From positions 23,656 through 87,655 of the forward strand of contig VGXO01000005.1 in assembly GCA_016873275.1 (NCBI GenBank): a DNA stretch of 64,000 nt. The letters run 5' to 3'. A program made the position numbers and the translations under genes. Positions 17,799 through 25,926 of the stretch are shown here, one piece after another (the stretch's first letter is position 1; the number at the start of each line of letters is the position of its first letter). This DNA is from Phycisphaerae bacterium. Lineage in GTDB: Bacteria; Planctomycetota; Phycisphaerae; Phycisphaerales; SM1A02. The notes under the pieces were generated by a model. It did not search any database and was not told where the DNA came from. It saw nothing but the letters and a program-made list of their open reading frames with translations.

Positions 17799-18425
17799 AT
17801 GTCCGATCCGACCGGCGATCCCGACAATCCTTCTCGCGACGTGGTCTGGGACTCGGGGGTGATGCCGCGCGAGTCCCGTGAGCGTCTGCTCGGCCAGCGG
17901 GGGGGCACGGTCTGGATGACGGGAGTCTCCGGAAGCGGCAAGAGCACCGTCGCCGCCGTCCTCGAACGGCGCCTCGTCGAGGAGGGTCGGCTCGCCTATC
18001 GGCTCGACGGCGACAACCTGCGCCACGGGCTCAACGCCGACTTGGGCTTCTCCGCCGAGGACCGCACCGAGAACATTCGCCGAGCGGGCGAGGTCTGCCG
18101 ACTGCTCGCCGACACCGGCGCGATCGTGCTCGCGACCTTCATCAGCCCGTTCAGGAAGGACCGCGCCGCGTGCCGCGCCGTCCACGAGCAGGCGGGCATT
18201 CCCTTCTTCGAGGTGCACGTCCACTGCCCGCTCGACGTGGCGGAGTCGCGCGATCCGAAGGGCCTCTACAAGAAGGCCCGCAGCGGCGGCATCGCCCACT
18301 TCACCGGCATCGGGCAGCAGTACGAGCCGCCGACGGCGGCCGACCTCGAACTCGACACCGCGATGCTTGCCGTTGACGAGGCGGCGGAGGCGCTGCTCGC
18401 GTTCCTGCGTCTGCGGCTGATCTGA
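17799..18425 (+). CDS. cysC: Adenylylsulfate kinase, stand-alone
   Basis: 208 residues. P-loop TGVSGSGKST is at 41-50, followed by YRLDGDNLRHGLNADLGFS, RTENIRRAGEVCRLLADTG, TFISPFRKDR and KGLYKKARSGGIAHFTGI. The last is the lid/substrate segment common to CysC. It phosphorylates APS to PAPS. Unlike the CysC half of the neighbouring fusion, it keeps the classical DGDN-R motif. The ATG at 17799 is preceded by GGGAG at 8 bases. It is transcribed away from cysD-cysNC and converges on the PAP phosphatase gene. Confidence 0.93.
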   Translation: MSDPTGDPDNPSRDVVWDSGVMPRESRERLLGQRGGTVWMTGVSGSGKSTVAAVLERRLVEEGRLAYRLDGDNLRHGLNADLGFSAEDRTENIRRAGEVCRLLADTGAIVLATFISPFRKDRAACRAVHEQAGIPFFEVHVHCPLDVAESRDPKGLYKKARSGGIAHFTGIGQQYEPPTAADLELDTAMLAVDEAAEALLAFLRLRLI

Positions 18426-18426
18426 A

Positions 18427-18476
18427 TCGCCCAGACTCGACCCGATCGACCGGTCTCGACCGGATCGAGCGGGCGA
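18427..18476. terminator. Shared hairpin between convergent cysC and PAP-phosphatase genes
   Basis: Nested inverted repeats fill the 55-base gap. The outer arms are TCGCCC/GGGCGA, then CTCGA/TCGAG, then CCGGT-CTCG-ACCGG with a four-base loop. Neither strand has a good U run. The position between two stop codons suggests a bidirectional terminator. Confidence 0.4.
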
Positions 18477-18480
18477 GGGA

Positions 18481-19494
18481 TCAGGTCCGCGCGATCGCCT
18501 CGATCAGGCGGGGATGAAGCTCGGGGCTCGCCGCGACGATGCCGCGGTTTCGTTCGAGACCGCGGCCATGGCGGAAGTCGAGGGGTCGTCCCTCGCAGTC
18601 GGTGACCACGGCGCCCGCCTCCGTCGCCACGAGCGAGCCCGCGGCGTGGTCCCAGATCCGCTCGACGTAGTCCTTCTTGGTGGGCAGGCGGAGGTAGGCG
18701 TGCGCCTGCCCCCGCGCGACGACCGCGTACTTGCATTGGCTGTCGAGGCGGACCGGTGGCGCCGACGAGCCGCAGCGGGCGAGCACCGCCGCGGTGCGGT
18801 CCTGCTTGCTGTGGCTCGATTCGACGGACTCGCAGGAGACGATCCCGGTCGAGGGCGACCATCGCGCCGCCCGGATCCTTCGGGCGTCGCCGTCGGCGGT
18901 GCCGAGCGGACGGATCGTCGCGCCTCCGCCGAGGGTCGCGGAGGCAAGGCAGCCACGCGGATCCGAGGAGTCGACGTCGCCGTCGATCGCCGCGGGGAGA
19001 TGCGGGCATCCCAGCGCCGCGACGCTGGGGCGACCGTCCGCGATGAAGGCGAGCGCGACCGCGTACTGCTGCCGACGCAGGAAGCCCTTGGTGCCATCGA
19101 CCGGATCGAGGGTCCAGAAGCCCCGCGCGTCGGGCTCCGCGGTGCCGCGGTGCACCGCGGCGATCACGTCCTCTGGTCGGACGTCGGGCAGGACCGTCCG
19201 CACCGCGGCGGTCGCGGCATCGAGCAGCGTCCGTCCCGCCTCGCCCTCGAGGACCTCCGGTCGCTCCTCGCCGACGAGCCGAAGCGGCGGCGGAAGGAGC
19301 CGCTCGAGGGTGAGGACCACCACCGCCTGCGCCGCGAAGTCCGCGATCGTGACGGGACTCCGGTCCTCCTTGAGGTGGGCGTGGATCTCCCCCGGGCGAT
19401 CGTGGACGGAACGGGTGGCGCGGCACGCCGCCTCCACCGCCGCCGTCGCGGCGCGGAGCAGTTCGGTCGGTGGGCACGCGGCGTGGGTGGGCAT
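18481..19494 (-). CDS. 3'(2'),5'-bisphosphate nucleotidase, HAL2 type
   Basis: 337 residues of the lithium-sensitive phosphatase superfamily. SPVTIADFAAQAVV, GEERP and the metal site LDPVDGTKGFLRRQQYAVAL match the HAL2/SAL1 branch (D-P-x-D-G-T-K-G-F-L-R-x-x-Q-Y-A-V) rather than inositol monophosphatase. The distal metal ligand lies in ERIWDHAAGSLVATEAGA. It hydrolyses PAP, the toxic by-product of PAPS use, to AMP. Its place next to cysDNC and cysC supports this. The N-terminus runs MPTHAACPPTELLRAATAAV, with ATG at 19494, 221 bases from the divergent EF-G paralogue. Confidence 0.9.
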   Translation of the reverse strand: MPTHAACPPTELLRAATAAVEAACRATRSVHDRPGEIHAHLKEDRSPVTIADFAAQAVVVLTLERLLPPPLRLVGEERPEVLEGEAGRTLLDAATAAVRTVLPDVRPEDVIAAVHRGTAEPDARGFWTLDPVDGTKGFLRRQQYAVALAFIADGRPSVAALGCPHLPAAIDGDVDSSDPRGCLASATLGGGATIRPLGTADGDARRIRAARWSPSTGIVSCESVESSHSKQDRTAAVLARCGSSAPPVRLDSQCKYAVVARGQAHAYLRLPTKKDYVERIWDHAAGSLVATEAGAVVTDCEGRPLDFRHGRGLERNRGIVAASPELHPRLIEAIART

Positions 19495-19715
19495 CAGGTC
19501 AGTATCGGTCGATCAGGCGCTGCCGCCCTCGCGGTCGGCGGAGTCCGCGGGGGATCTTCGTCAGGGTTTGCGGGATTGACTGCGGCGACTTCGCCGTAGA
19601 CTGCGACCGCCCGGGTCCGCCGGATCCCGGGTCGCAGACGCCGTGGGCATGGATGCCGTCCTCGGGTTTCTGCATCGGCGGCTGCGGACCGTTCCCGGTC
19701 TCGAGGGACGCCGCC

Positions 19716-21767
19716 ATGCCCAGACACGCCACGGACGCCATCCGCAACATCGCGATCGTTGGTCACGGGGGATCGGGAAAGACCACGCTCGTGGAGCGGC
19801 TGCTCGCCCACGCCGGGGTCATCGCCAAGCCCGGACGAGTCGAGGACGGGACCACCGTCTGCGACTTCGAGCCCGAGGAGAAGCACCACGGGCACAGCCT
19901 TCATCCGGCGATCGCCACGCTGAGGCATCAGGGGCTCGTCGTCCACTTGATCGACACTCCGGGCTTCCCCGACTTCATCGGTCAGGCGCTCTCGGTGTTC
20001 CCGGCGTCGGAGACGGTCGCGGTCGTGGTCGGCGCGGACAAGGGCATCCAGACGACCACCCGCCGGATCATGGCGGTGGCGAGCCAGCGCAGGCTCCCGC
20101 GGCTCGTGATCGTCAACCGGCTCGACGATCACGTCGGCGACTGCGAGCTGCTGCTCGAGCAGCTTCGCGAGTCCTTCGGCACCGAGCTCCTTCCGGTCAA
20201 CCTGCCGACGCCTGACGGCACCGGCGTGGTGGACCTCTGGGAGTCGGAGAGCGGCCGGGTCGCGTTCAGCTCGGTCGAGGCAGGGCACCGGCAGCTCGTC
20301 GATCAGGTGATCGAGGTGGACGAGGAGCTGATGGCGCAGTACCTCGAGAAGGGCGCCGTGGACAAGGAGTCGCTGCGTCGGGCGTTCCGCACGGCGCTCC
20401 GCACCGCGCACCTCGTGCCGGTCTGCTTCGTCTCCGCGAGGACGGGCGCCGGCATCCCGGAGCTGCTCGAGGTCTTCGAGCACCTCTGCCCGAGCCCGAT
20501 CGACGGCAATCCTCGCCCGTTCCTGCTGCCGGGCGCGACCGGCGACGTCCCCTTCGAGCCGTCGCCCGACCCCGCCAAGCCCCTCGTCGGACACGTCTTC
20601 AAGGTGACCACCGATCCCTTCGTCGGGAAGCTCTGCCTCGTGCGGATCCATCAGGGCACGCTCCGGGCGGGGGACGGCGTGCGGATCAACGACGGCACCA
20701 AGCCGGTGCGGATCGCCCACCTGCACGAGATCCACGGAAAGGAGCACCGCGAGGTCTCGGAGGCGGTGCCGGGCGACATCGTCGCGATCAACAAGGTGGA
20801 CGAGCTCCACTTCGGCGACGTGATCCATGGAGGCGGCGAGCTGACGGGGCTGCGCTTCAAGCGGATCGAGATGCCTCGCCCCATGTACGGGCTCGCGATC
20901 GCGGCGAAGAGCCGCGGCGACGAGGCGAAGGTGGGCGTGAGCCTCTCGAAGATCTGCGAGGAGGATCCGACGTTCGCGGTCGAGCGGGTCGCCGCGACGC
21001 ACGAGACGGTCGCCCGCGCGATGGGCGAGCTGCACATGCGGGTGGTGCTCGAGCGGCTCCGCAACCGCTTCAAGCTCGACCTCGACACGCATCCGCCGAA
21101 GGTCGCCTACCGCGAGTCGATCGCCGCCCGCGCGGATGGTCATCACCGCCACAAGAAGCAGACCGGCGGCGCCGGGCAGTTCGGGGAGGTCTTCCTGCGG
21201 GTGGTGCCGATCGAGGGCTCCGACCGCCACGGCTTCGAGTTCGTGGACGCCACCGTCGGCGGATCGGTCCCGAAGCAGTTCCTGCCCGCGATCGAGAAGG
21301 GAATCCGCCGGGTGCTCGTCGAAGGCGCGATCGCCGGCTATCCGCTCGGCGGGGTCCGCGTCGAGGTCTACGACGGCAAGCACCATCCCGTCGACTCCAA
21401 GGAGGTGGCGTTCGTCACCGCCGGGCGGCGGGCGTTCATCGACGCGGTGCTCAAGGCGAAGCCGGTGCTCCTCGAGCCGATCGTGCACGTCGAGGTCACC
21501 GCGCCGGCGAGCAGCCTCGGCGACCTCACCTCCGACTTCTCCGGTCGCCGCGGGCACGTGCTCGACACGGAGATCCTCGCGGGCGACCAGTGCCTCGTGC
21601 GGGCGGAGGTGCCGCTCTCCGAGATGGGCACCTACTCGAGCCAGCTCAAGAGCATGACCGCCGGGCAGGGCGGGTTCGTGATGGACTACAGCCACGACGC
21701 TCCGGCGCCGCCCGCCGTGCAGGCGCAGGTCGTCGCGTCCTTCACCCGCCAGGACGAGGACGAGTAG
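19716..21767 (+). CDS. Elongation factor G-like translational GTPase (EF-G2 type)
   Basis: 683 residues with the five-domain EF-G layout. The G1 motif is VGHGGSGKTTL (from residue 15) instead of the AHIDAGKTT of canonical EF-G. Switch I lacks R-G-I-T and reads HHGHSLHPAI. G3 is DTPGFPDF and G4 is NRLD in place of NKxD. Domain IV has KKQTGGAGQFGEVFLRVVP. This set is typical of the EF-G2/EF-G-like group found alongside a normal fusA, whose cellular role is poorly defined and is probably not main-line elongation. I chose the ATG at 19716 (MPRHATDAIRNIAIVGH) with GAGGGA upstream; an in-frame ATG 24 codons earlier is less likely. A canonical fusA would be expected elsewhere in the genome. Confidence 0.88.
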   Translation: MPRHATDAIRNIAIVGHGGSGKTTLVERLLAHAGVIAKPGRVEDGTTVCDFEPEEKHHGHSLHPAIATLRHQGLVVHLIDTPGFPDFIGQALSVFPASETVAVVVGADKGIQTTTRRIMAVASQRRLPRLVIVNRLDDHVGDCELLLEQLRESFGTELLPVNLPTPDGTGVVDLWESESGRVAFSSVEAGHRQLVDQVIEVDEELMAQYLEKGAVDKESLRRAFRTALRTAHLVPVCFVSARTGAGIPELLEVFEHLCPSPIDGNPRPFLLPGATGDVPFEPSPDPAKPLVGHVFKVTTDPFVGKLCLVRIHQGTLRAGDGVRINDGTKPVRIAHLHEIHGKEHREVSEAVPGDIVAINKVDELHFGDVIHGGGELTGLRFKRIEMPRPMYGLAIAAKSRGDEAKVGVSLSKICEEDPTFAVERVAATHETVARAMGELHMRVVLERLRNRFKLDLDTHPPKVAYRESIAARADGHHRHKKQTGGAGQFGEVFLRVVPIEGSDRHGFEFVDATVGGSVPKQFLPAIEKGIRRVLVEGAIAGYPLGGVRVEVYDGKHHPVDSKEVAFVTAGRRAFIDAVLKAKPVLLEPIVHVEVTAPASSLGDLTSDFSGRRGHVLDTEILAGDQCLVRAEVPLSEMGTYSSQLKSMTAGQGGFVMDYSHDAPAPPAVQAQVVASFTRQDEDE

Positions 21768-21791
21768 TTCCGGGTTCCTGAAGCGGCGGCG

Positions 21792-22628
21792 CTAGAAGAG
21801 GAGCCGCACGCCGACGCTCAGCGCCCACGCGGACTTCGGGCGGTCGGTCACCTGCTGCGCGACCGGCAGGCGGACCGACAGCTCGAGCGCCATCCGCTGC
21901 GCCTCCCACAGGATGCCCGGCGCGAGGAAGAGCTCCGACTGCCCATCGGTCTCCCACTCGCCGAGGAACTCGCCGACGAGGTAGGTCGCCGCCTCGTGGG
22001 TCTCCGTGTACTCCTCCGGCGCGAGCCGGAAGAGATACGACGCCTCGAACCGGAAGAGGTCGGCGTTGGTCTCGCCGGCGAAGACCGGATCGAAGGTCGC
22101 GCCGCTGGTGAAGCGATAGGACGCCGCCGCACTCAGACCGTGACGGCCGAAGATGCCGGTGGCGGCGATCCCGATGAAGGGGTTGACCGAGGTGCTGCCG
22201 AAGCCGCCCGTGCCGGTCGGCACCATCGTGCCGCCGATGACCGACGCGCGGATCGTGTCCACCGGTCCAAGGTCCTCCTGCAGCACCCGCCACTTGAGGG
22301 CGAGCGAGAGGTCGCCGAGCCCGAACGTGGTGCTCGATGGCGTGCCGGACTGCTGCCACAGGAGGGGCAGGTCGAGCTGCAGCGAGAGCCGAGGGATCAG
22401 TCCGTATGCGACCGTCGTCTCCGCCGCGACGATCGAGTCGACCGGATCGAGCGGATCGTCGTCGCGGAAGTCGTAGTACCGGACCTTCTCCGTCAGGATC
22501 CACTGCCCGGGCGAAGGCTGCGTCGCCGCCGGCATCCAGATCGCCTCCTGCGCGAGGAGGGGGCACGGGCTCGACGCGATCGTCGCGACGAGGACGCCTC
22601 GCCCGAGCGTGGACCATCGAGAAGTCAT
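21792..22628 (-). CDS. Predicted outer-membrane beta-barrel protein
   Basis: 278 residues. A signal peptide (MTSRWSTLGRGVLVATIASSP) is followed by alternating hydrophobic strands such as GLIPRLSLQLDLPLL, GLGDLSLALKWRVL, LSAAASYRF and RFEASYLFRL. The last residues are SVGVRLLF, ending in Phe as outer-membrane barrels recognised by BamA do. The length and strand pattern suggest roughly 10-12 strands, as in transporter-like MetA-pathway/phenol-degradation barrels. The start overlaps the end of the HMA lipoprotein gene (ATGA), so both are made together. A role in metal or organic efflux is only an inference from that neighbour. I do not recognise a named family with certainty. Confidence 0.7.
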   Translation of the reverse strand: MTSRWSTLGRGVLVATIASSPCPLLAQEAIWMPAATQPSPGQWILTEKVRYYDFRDDDPLDPVDSIVAAETTVAYGLIPRLSLQLDLPLLWQQSGTPSSTTFGLGDLSLALKWRVLQEDLGPVDTIRASVIGGTMVPTGTGGFGSTSVNPFIGIAATGIFGRHGLSAAASYRFTSGATFDPVFAGETNADLFRFEASYLFRLAPEEYTETHEAATYLVGEFLGEWETDGQSELFLAPGILWEAQRMALELSVRLPVAQQVTDRPKSAWALSVGVRLLF

Positions 22629-23014
22629 GGCGTCCCGCTCGTCGTCGACTCGTGCACCGAGACCAGGGTGAGTCCGGCGGCGTCGATCGCCCGGGCGTAC
22701 GCCTCGCGGGTCGGGCGCCGGGCGGGATCGACCTCCACGATGATGAAGCCGTGCTTCATGTCGATGGTGCAGGCCCGCACGCCCTCGACCTTCATCAACT
22801 GGAGGTCGGCGTTCGTGACGCACTTCGGGCACGCCATGCCGTGGGCGACGAGGACGACGTGGGTCTCGTCGGGCGATGGCATCGCGGCGAGAACGGAGTT
22901 GCTCGAGGGAGCTGGTGGCGTCGCGCTGCACGCGGCGAGCGCGAGGACGTAGAACAGGGTGGAGGAAATCGCCCGCGGCGCGAGGGCGGAGCTTCGGAGC
23001 GTCGTGGAACGCAT
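22625..23014 (-). CDS. Lipoprotein with heavy-metal-associated (HMA) domain
   Basis: 129 residues. The hydrophobic signal ends in LALAAC, a lipobox, so Cys28 or so would be lipidated. The mature part is one HMA domain: VVLVAHGMACPKCVTNADLQL carries the C-x-x-C metal site, followed by GVRACTIDMKHGFIIVEVDP and a final AGLTLVSV. HMA domains bind Cu(I), Hg or Zn in chaperones and P-type ATPases. An exported, membrane-anchored single HMA domain is less usual. It is the middle gene of a three-gene operon, 117 bases after the Cys-rich gene and overlapping the barrel gene by 4 bases. Confidence 0.85.
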   Translation of the reverse strand: MRSTTLRSSALAPRAISSTLFYVLALAACSATPPAPSSNSVLAAMPSPDETHVVLVAHGMACPKCVTNADLQLMKVEGVRACTIDMKHGFIIVEVDPARRPTREAYARAIDAAGLTLVSVHESTTSGTP

Positions 23015-23131
23015 GCGCAGGTGTCCTTGAGGGGGGACCGTCGACGCGGGCTCTCGGGAGTCCGGCGTCCGGGACGGGCACGGGTGATCAGGCGATCGAG
23101 TCGGCGCGCAACGGGGGCGCGGCGAGATCGC

Positions 23132-23494
23132 CTAGGTCCTCAGGACATGCTTGCGGAGCAGGGTGCGCCGCCCATCCGTCGCCTGAGTGGAGCGCGTCCC
23201 GCACGACGTCGCCGGCTCGAACGGAGTCCGCTCGGGCTCCTCGGTGAAGCTGGCACGGGCGGGAAGCGAGCTCAGGCGATCGGACGGCGGAGGCACGATC
23301 GCGGGGGGCGCGTCCGGCTGGGGCGGGGCAGGGGTCGACTTCGCGACGCAGGGGCAGGAGTCGCCGCATCGGCAGTCGCCGCCGCAGCAGGTGGGCGACT
23401 CGACCTGATCCACGGGGGTCGCGGAGACGAAGGGCGTCGGTCCCGTAAGGACCAGCAGGAGCGCGAGCACCAAGTTCCAGCCGTTCCGCACCAT
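23132..23494 (-). CDS. Small secreted cysteine-rich protein
   Basis: 120 residues. A signal peptide (NLVLALLLVLTGPTPFVSA) is followed by the cluster CCGGDCRCGDSCPC, six cysteines in 14 residues at about 36-49, then a proline-rich linker and a polar tail. I do not recognise a family. The cysteine cluster has the look of a metallothionein-like or metal-trapping segment in an exported protein. It leads the operon with the HMA lipoprotein and the barrel, which supports a metal-handling role in the envelope. Base composition matches the neighbouring genes. Confidence 0.65.
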   Translation of the reverse strand: MVRNGWNLVLALLLVLTGPTPFVSATPVDQVESPTCCGGDCRCGDSCPCVAKSTPAPPQPDAPPAIVPPPSDRLSSLPARASFTEEPERTPFEPATSCGTRSTQATDGRRTLLRKHVLRT

Positions 23495-23827
23495 GCCGCG
23501 GACTGTAGAGGCGAAGAGAATCTCGGCGAAGGTTCGGGGGAAAGGCCGACTGCGAGCCGGGACTTTGATCAACTTTCCGAGCGGGAAGGAGGGACCGTCG
23601 AAGCTCGGTCCGCCTTTGGACGTCCCCGGGTCGGAACCCCGGAGAGACGGAGATTTTCGGACTTCCCTCTCGACTCGATCGAGTCGTGCGGTATGTTGGG
23701 GTTGCTCAGCGGGCAGTGGTTGGTCCTGCGGGAGAAAGTCGACGCGAGTCAAGGGGAGTCGCGTCGCGAACATCGAGAGGGAAGATCTCGGCGCATGCCG
23801 CCGCGGTCGACAAGGAGGAAAAGGGCC
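23495..23827 (+). promoter_or_regulatory. Structured leader and control region of the sorting-tail protein gene
   Basis: This 333-base gene-free stretch holds a GGACCG/CGGTCC hairpin (around 23596-23616), a perfect 16-base palindrome CGACTCGATCGAGTCG (23671-23686) just before a TATGTT -10-like hexamer (23692-23697), and an 8-bp stem CGACGCGA/TCGCGTCG (23740-23747 with 23759-23766). It ends with a strong Shine-Dalgarno AAGGAGG (23812-23818) ten bases before the ATG. No -35 match is convincing. The left end must also hold the promoter of the divergent Cys-rich gene. Confidence 0.4.
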
Positions 23828-24535
23828 ATGAATCAGGAGCTGAATCAGGGGCGGAATCAAGGGCTGAAGCAATCGCTGTTGCTCGGCATGGCGTCGATCG
23901 GCGTGATCGCGGCGACCGTTACGGCGGGCTTCGAGGTGGCGCCGCTCACCTTCACCGAGATGATCGGTGGCGGCGGGATCGTGGACTTCGGTGACCCGTT
24001 CGCGACGGGCGACGCGGAGTTCATCATCATCGATGATCCGGTCCCCGGAACCTTCATCGACATGTGGTTTGGCGTGTCGGGTCAAGGCGTCTTCGGCTCC
24101 GACACCACCTTCGGCAGCTTCAACGATGGGGTGGCGCTCTTCCACTTCCAGCACTCGTTGAACGTCGGCTTCTTCGGGGATGACCCGGATGCGGACTTCG
24201 CGTTCGCCGGAGCGAGGCTCACCTTCACGGCGCTTGCCCCGATCGAGGTGACGCTGATCGCCTCGCTCGGTGCGACGCCGACCGGCTTCGGATTCCTCGA
24301 GGTCTATGGCGACGGGGATCCCGATGGCGAGATCTTCACCACCGCCGACAACCCGATCTTCGTGCAGTTCGTGGTCGGTCCCGGCACCTACGACCTCGGC
24401 TGGGGTGCCGGCGTGATCAACGCGGGCGGCAACGCCGCGTTGAGCGGAACGCTCGCCTTCCGCGTCGTTCCCGCGCCGGGAGCCATCGCCCTCCTCGCGC
24501 TCGCCGGTCTGGCGGCGAGTCGCCGTCGCCGCTGA
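23828..24535 (+). CDS. Secreted protein with PEP-CTERM-like (VPAPGA) sorting tail
   Basis: 235 residues. A polar Asn/Gln N-terminus (MNQELNQGRNQGLKQ) precedes a signal helix SLLLGMASIGVIAATVTAG, then a beta-rich extracellular body rich in Phe, Asp and Gly. The end is RVVPAPGAIALLALAGLAASRRRR: a V-P-A-P-G-A motif, a hydrophobic helix and a basic tail. This is the tripartite sorting signal recognised by exosortases. An exosortase-EpsI gene lies 3 kb downstream. It has the strongest ribosome-binding site seen in the window and its own terminator, so high expression is likely. The body matches no family I know. Confidence 0.85.
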   Translation: MNQELNQGRNQGLKQSLLLGMASIGVIAATVTAGFEVAPLTFTEMIGGGGIVDFGDPFATGDAEFIIIDDPVPGTFIDMWFGVSGQGVFGSDTTFGSFNDGVALFHFQHSLNVGFFGDDPDADFAFAGARLTFTALAPIEVTLIASLGATPTGFGFLEVYGDGDPDGEIFTTADNPIFVQFVVGPGTYDLGWGAGVINAGGNAALSGTLAFRVVPAPGAIALLALAGLAASRRRR

Positions 24536-24562
24536 GTCGGGACGGATCTTCGTGAGTCTTCC

Positions 24563-24592
24563 GACGCGGGCGGTCTTCGGACCGCCCGCGTC
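24563..24592 (+). terminator. Intrinsic terminator after the sorting-tail protein gene
   Basis: A perfect 13-bp stem GACGCGGGCGGTC / GACCGCCCGCGTC is closed by a TTCG tetraloop, 28 bases after the stop codon and followed by TCGTTCGT. The U run is weak, but the stem and UUCG loop are very stable. This appears to be the terminator style of this genome. Confidence 0.75.
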
Positions 24593-24717
24593 TCGTTCGT
24601 CGCGTGGTCGCCCGCCCTTTCACCAGCCATCGCGACGGGAGATTGGGCGAGGTCGAATCGGTCGCGGAGGCGATCGTCCGCTACCGTTCCCGCCTCGCGA
24701 CGACGCGGTCACCGCCG

Positions 24718-25806
24718 ATGCAGCCACAGAACCTGATCGATGCAGAAGACCTCGCTCGGGAGCGGCTCCCCCGGGTCATCTACGACTACTACCGAAGCGG
24801 CGCCTGGGACGAGCAGTCGCTGCGGCGCAACCGCGAGGCGTACTCCGAGATCGATCTCCTTCCTCGGGTGCTCGTCGACGTGTCGAGACGCGACGCCTCG
24901 ACGACTCTTCTCGGCACGCGGATCACGCTGCCCGTGCTCGCCGCGCCGACGGCGTTCCACCGGCTCGCCCATCCTGACGGCGAGATCGCGACGGCGCGGG
25001 CGCTGGCGTCCGTCGGCTCGATCATGGTGCTCTCGAGCCTCTCGACGATGACCGTGGAGGAGGTCACCGCGACCGGCGCGGCGGTGTGGTTCCAGCTCTA
25101 CATGAACAAGGACCCCGGACGCACGACGGCGCTGGTGGACCGCGTCGTCGCCGCGGGTTGCCGCGCAATCGTGGTGACGGCGGACACCCCGGTCTGGGGC
25201 GTTCGGGAGCGCGACGTCCGCAACGGCTTCCACCTGCCCCCTGGCTTCGGCGCGGTGAACCTCGCCCCGCTCGATCCCGATGGCGAGAAGCGGAGCCGCC
25301 AGGGCGCCGGCATGGGGCAGGCGTTCGACTGGATGCTGCATCCGGCGCTCTCGTGGGCGGAGCTCGATCGCCTCTGTGCCGCGAGCCCGGTGCCCGTCCT
25401 CCTCAAGGGCATCGCCAGGGGAGATGACGCCGAGCGAGCCATCGCCGCCGGATGCGCGGGCGTCGTCGTCTCGAATCACGGCGGGCGGCAGCTCGACGGC
25501 GTGCCGGCGACGATCGACACGCTGCCCGCGGTGGTGCAGGCGGTCGCCGGTCGTGGACTGGTGCTCGTCGATGGAGGCGTCCGGCGGGGGACCGACGTCC
25601 TCAAGGCGATCGCGAGCGGCGCGGACGCGGTGCAGATCGGGCGCCCGCAGCTCTGGGGTCTTGCCTGCGGCGGGGAGGCGGGGGTCCGGCACGTCTTCGA
25701 GAGCCTGCGGAAGGAGCTCGACGTCGCCATGGCGCTCGCGGGATGCCCGAACCTCGCGGCGATCACGCCCGACCTCCTCCGCCGCAGGGGGCGCTCGCCG
25801 GGGTGA
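24718..25806 (+). CDS. FMN-dependent alpha-hydroxy acid oxidase/dehydrogenase (LldD/glycolate-oxidase family)
   Basis: 362 residues, the family length. Diagnostic motifs are VIYDYYRSGAWDE near residue 22 (active-site tyrosine), VLAAPTAFHRLAHPDGE, FQLYMNKD, VVTADTPVWGVRERD, VLLKGI (FMN lysine), the catalytic histidine block VVSNHGGRQLDG near 255, and the phosphate-binding VDGGVRRGTDVLKAIASGADAVQIGRP. It oxidises an L-2-hydroxy acid such as lactate or glycolate to the 2-oxo acid. The specificity is not readable. I chose the ATG at 24718; in-frame GTG codons upstream would add a non-conserved extension. It stands alone on the plus strand. Confidence 0.92.
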   Translation: MQPQNLIDAEDLARERLPRVIYDYYRSGAWDEQSLRRNREAYSEIDLLPRVLVDVSRRDASTTLLGTRITLPVLAAPTAFHRLAHPDGEIATARALASVGSIMVLSSLSTMTVEEVTATGAAVWFQLYMNKDPGRTTALVDRVVAAGCRAIVVTADTPVWGVRERDVRNGFHLPPGFGAVNLAPLDPDGEKRSRQGAGMGQAFDWMLHPALSWAELDRLCAASPVPVLLKGIARGDDAERAIAAGCAGVVVSNHGGRQLDGVPATIDTLPAVVQAVAGRGLVLVDGGVRRGTDVLKAIASGADAVQIGRPQLWGLACGGEAGVRHVFESLRKELDVAMALAGCPNLAAITPDLLRRRGRSPG

Positions 25807-25926
25807 TTGCCTCCACCTTCCCGTGCTCCGCGCTCGCCACGGCTCAAATCGGAGGTACTCTCGAACCTTGATCGATCTGGCCTGCGTAGCGATCTCCCTC
25901 ACTCCCAAGTCCTTGGAGCTGCCTCG

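Noticed and set aside
23660..23720. Sigma-54 promoter before the sorting-tail gene, as described for some PEP-CTERM genes
   Set aside because: GG and GC pairs are present but spaced by 12 bases instead of 10.
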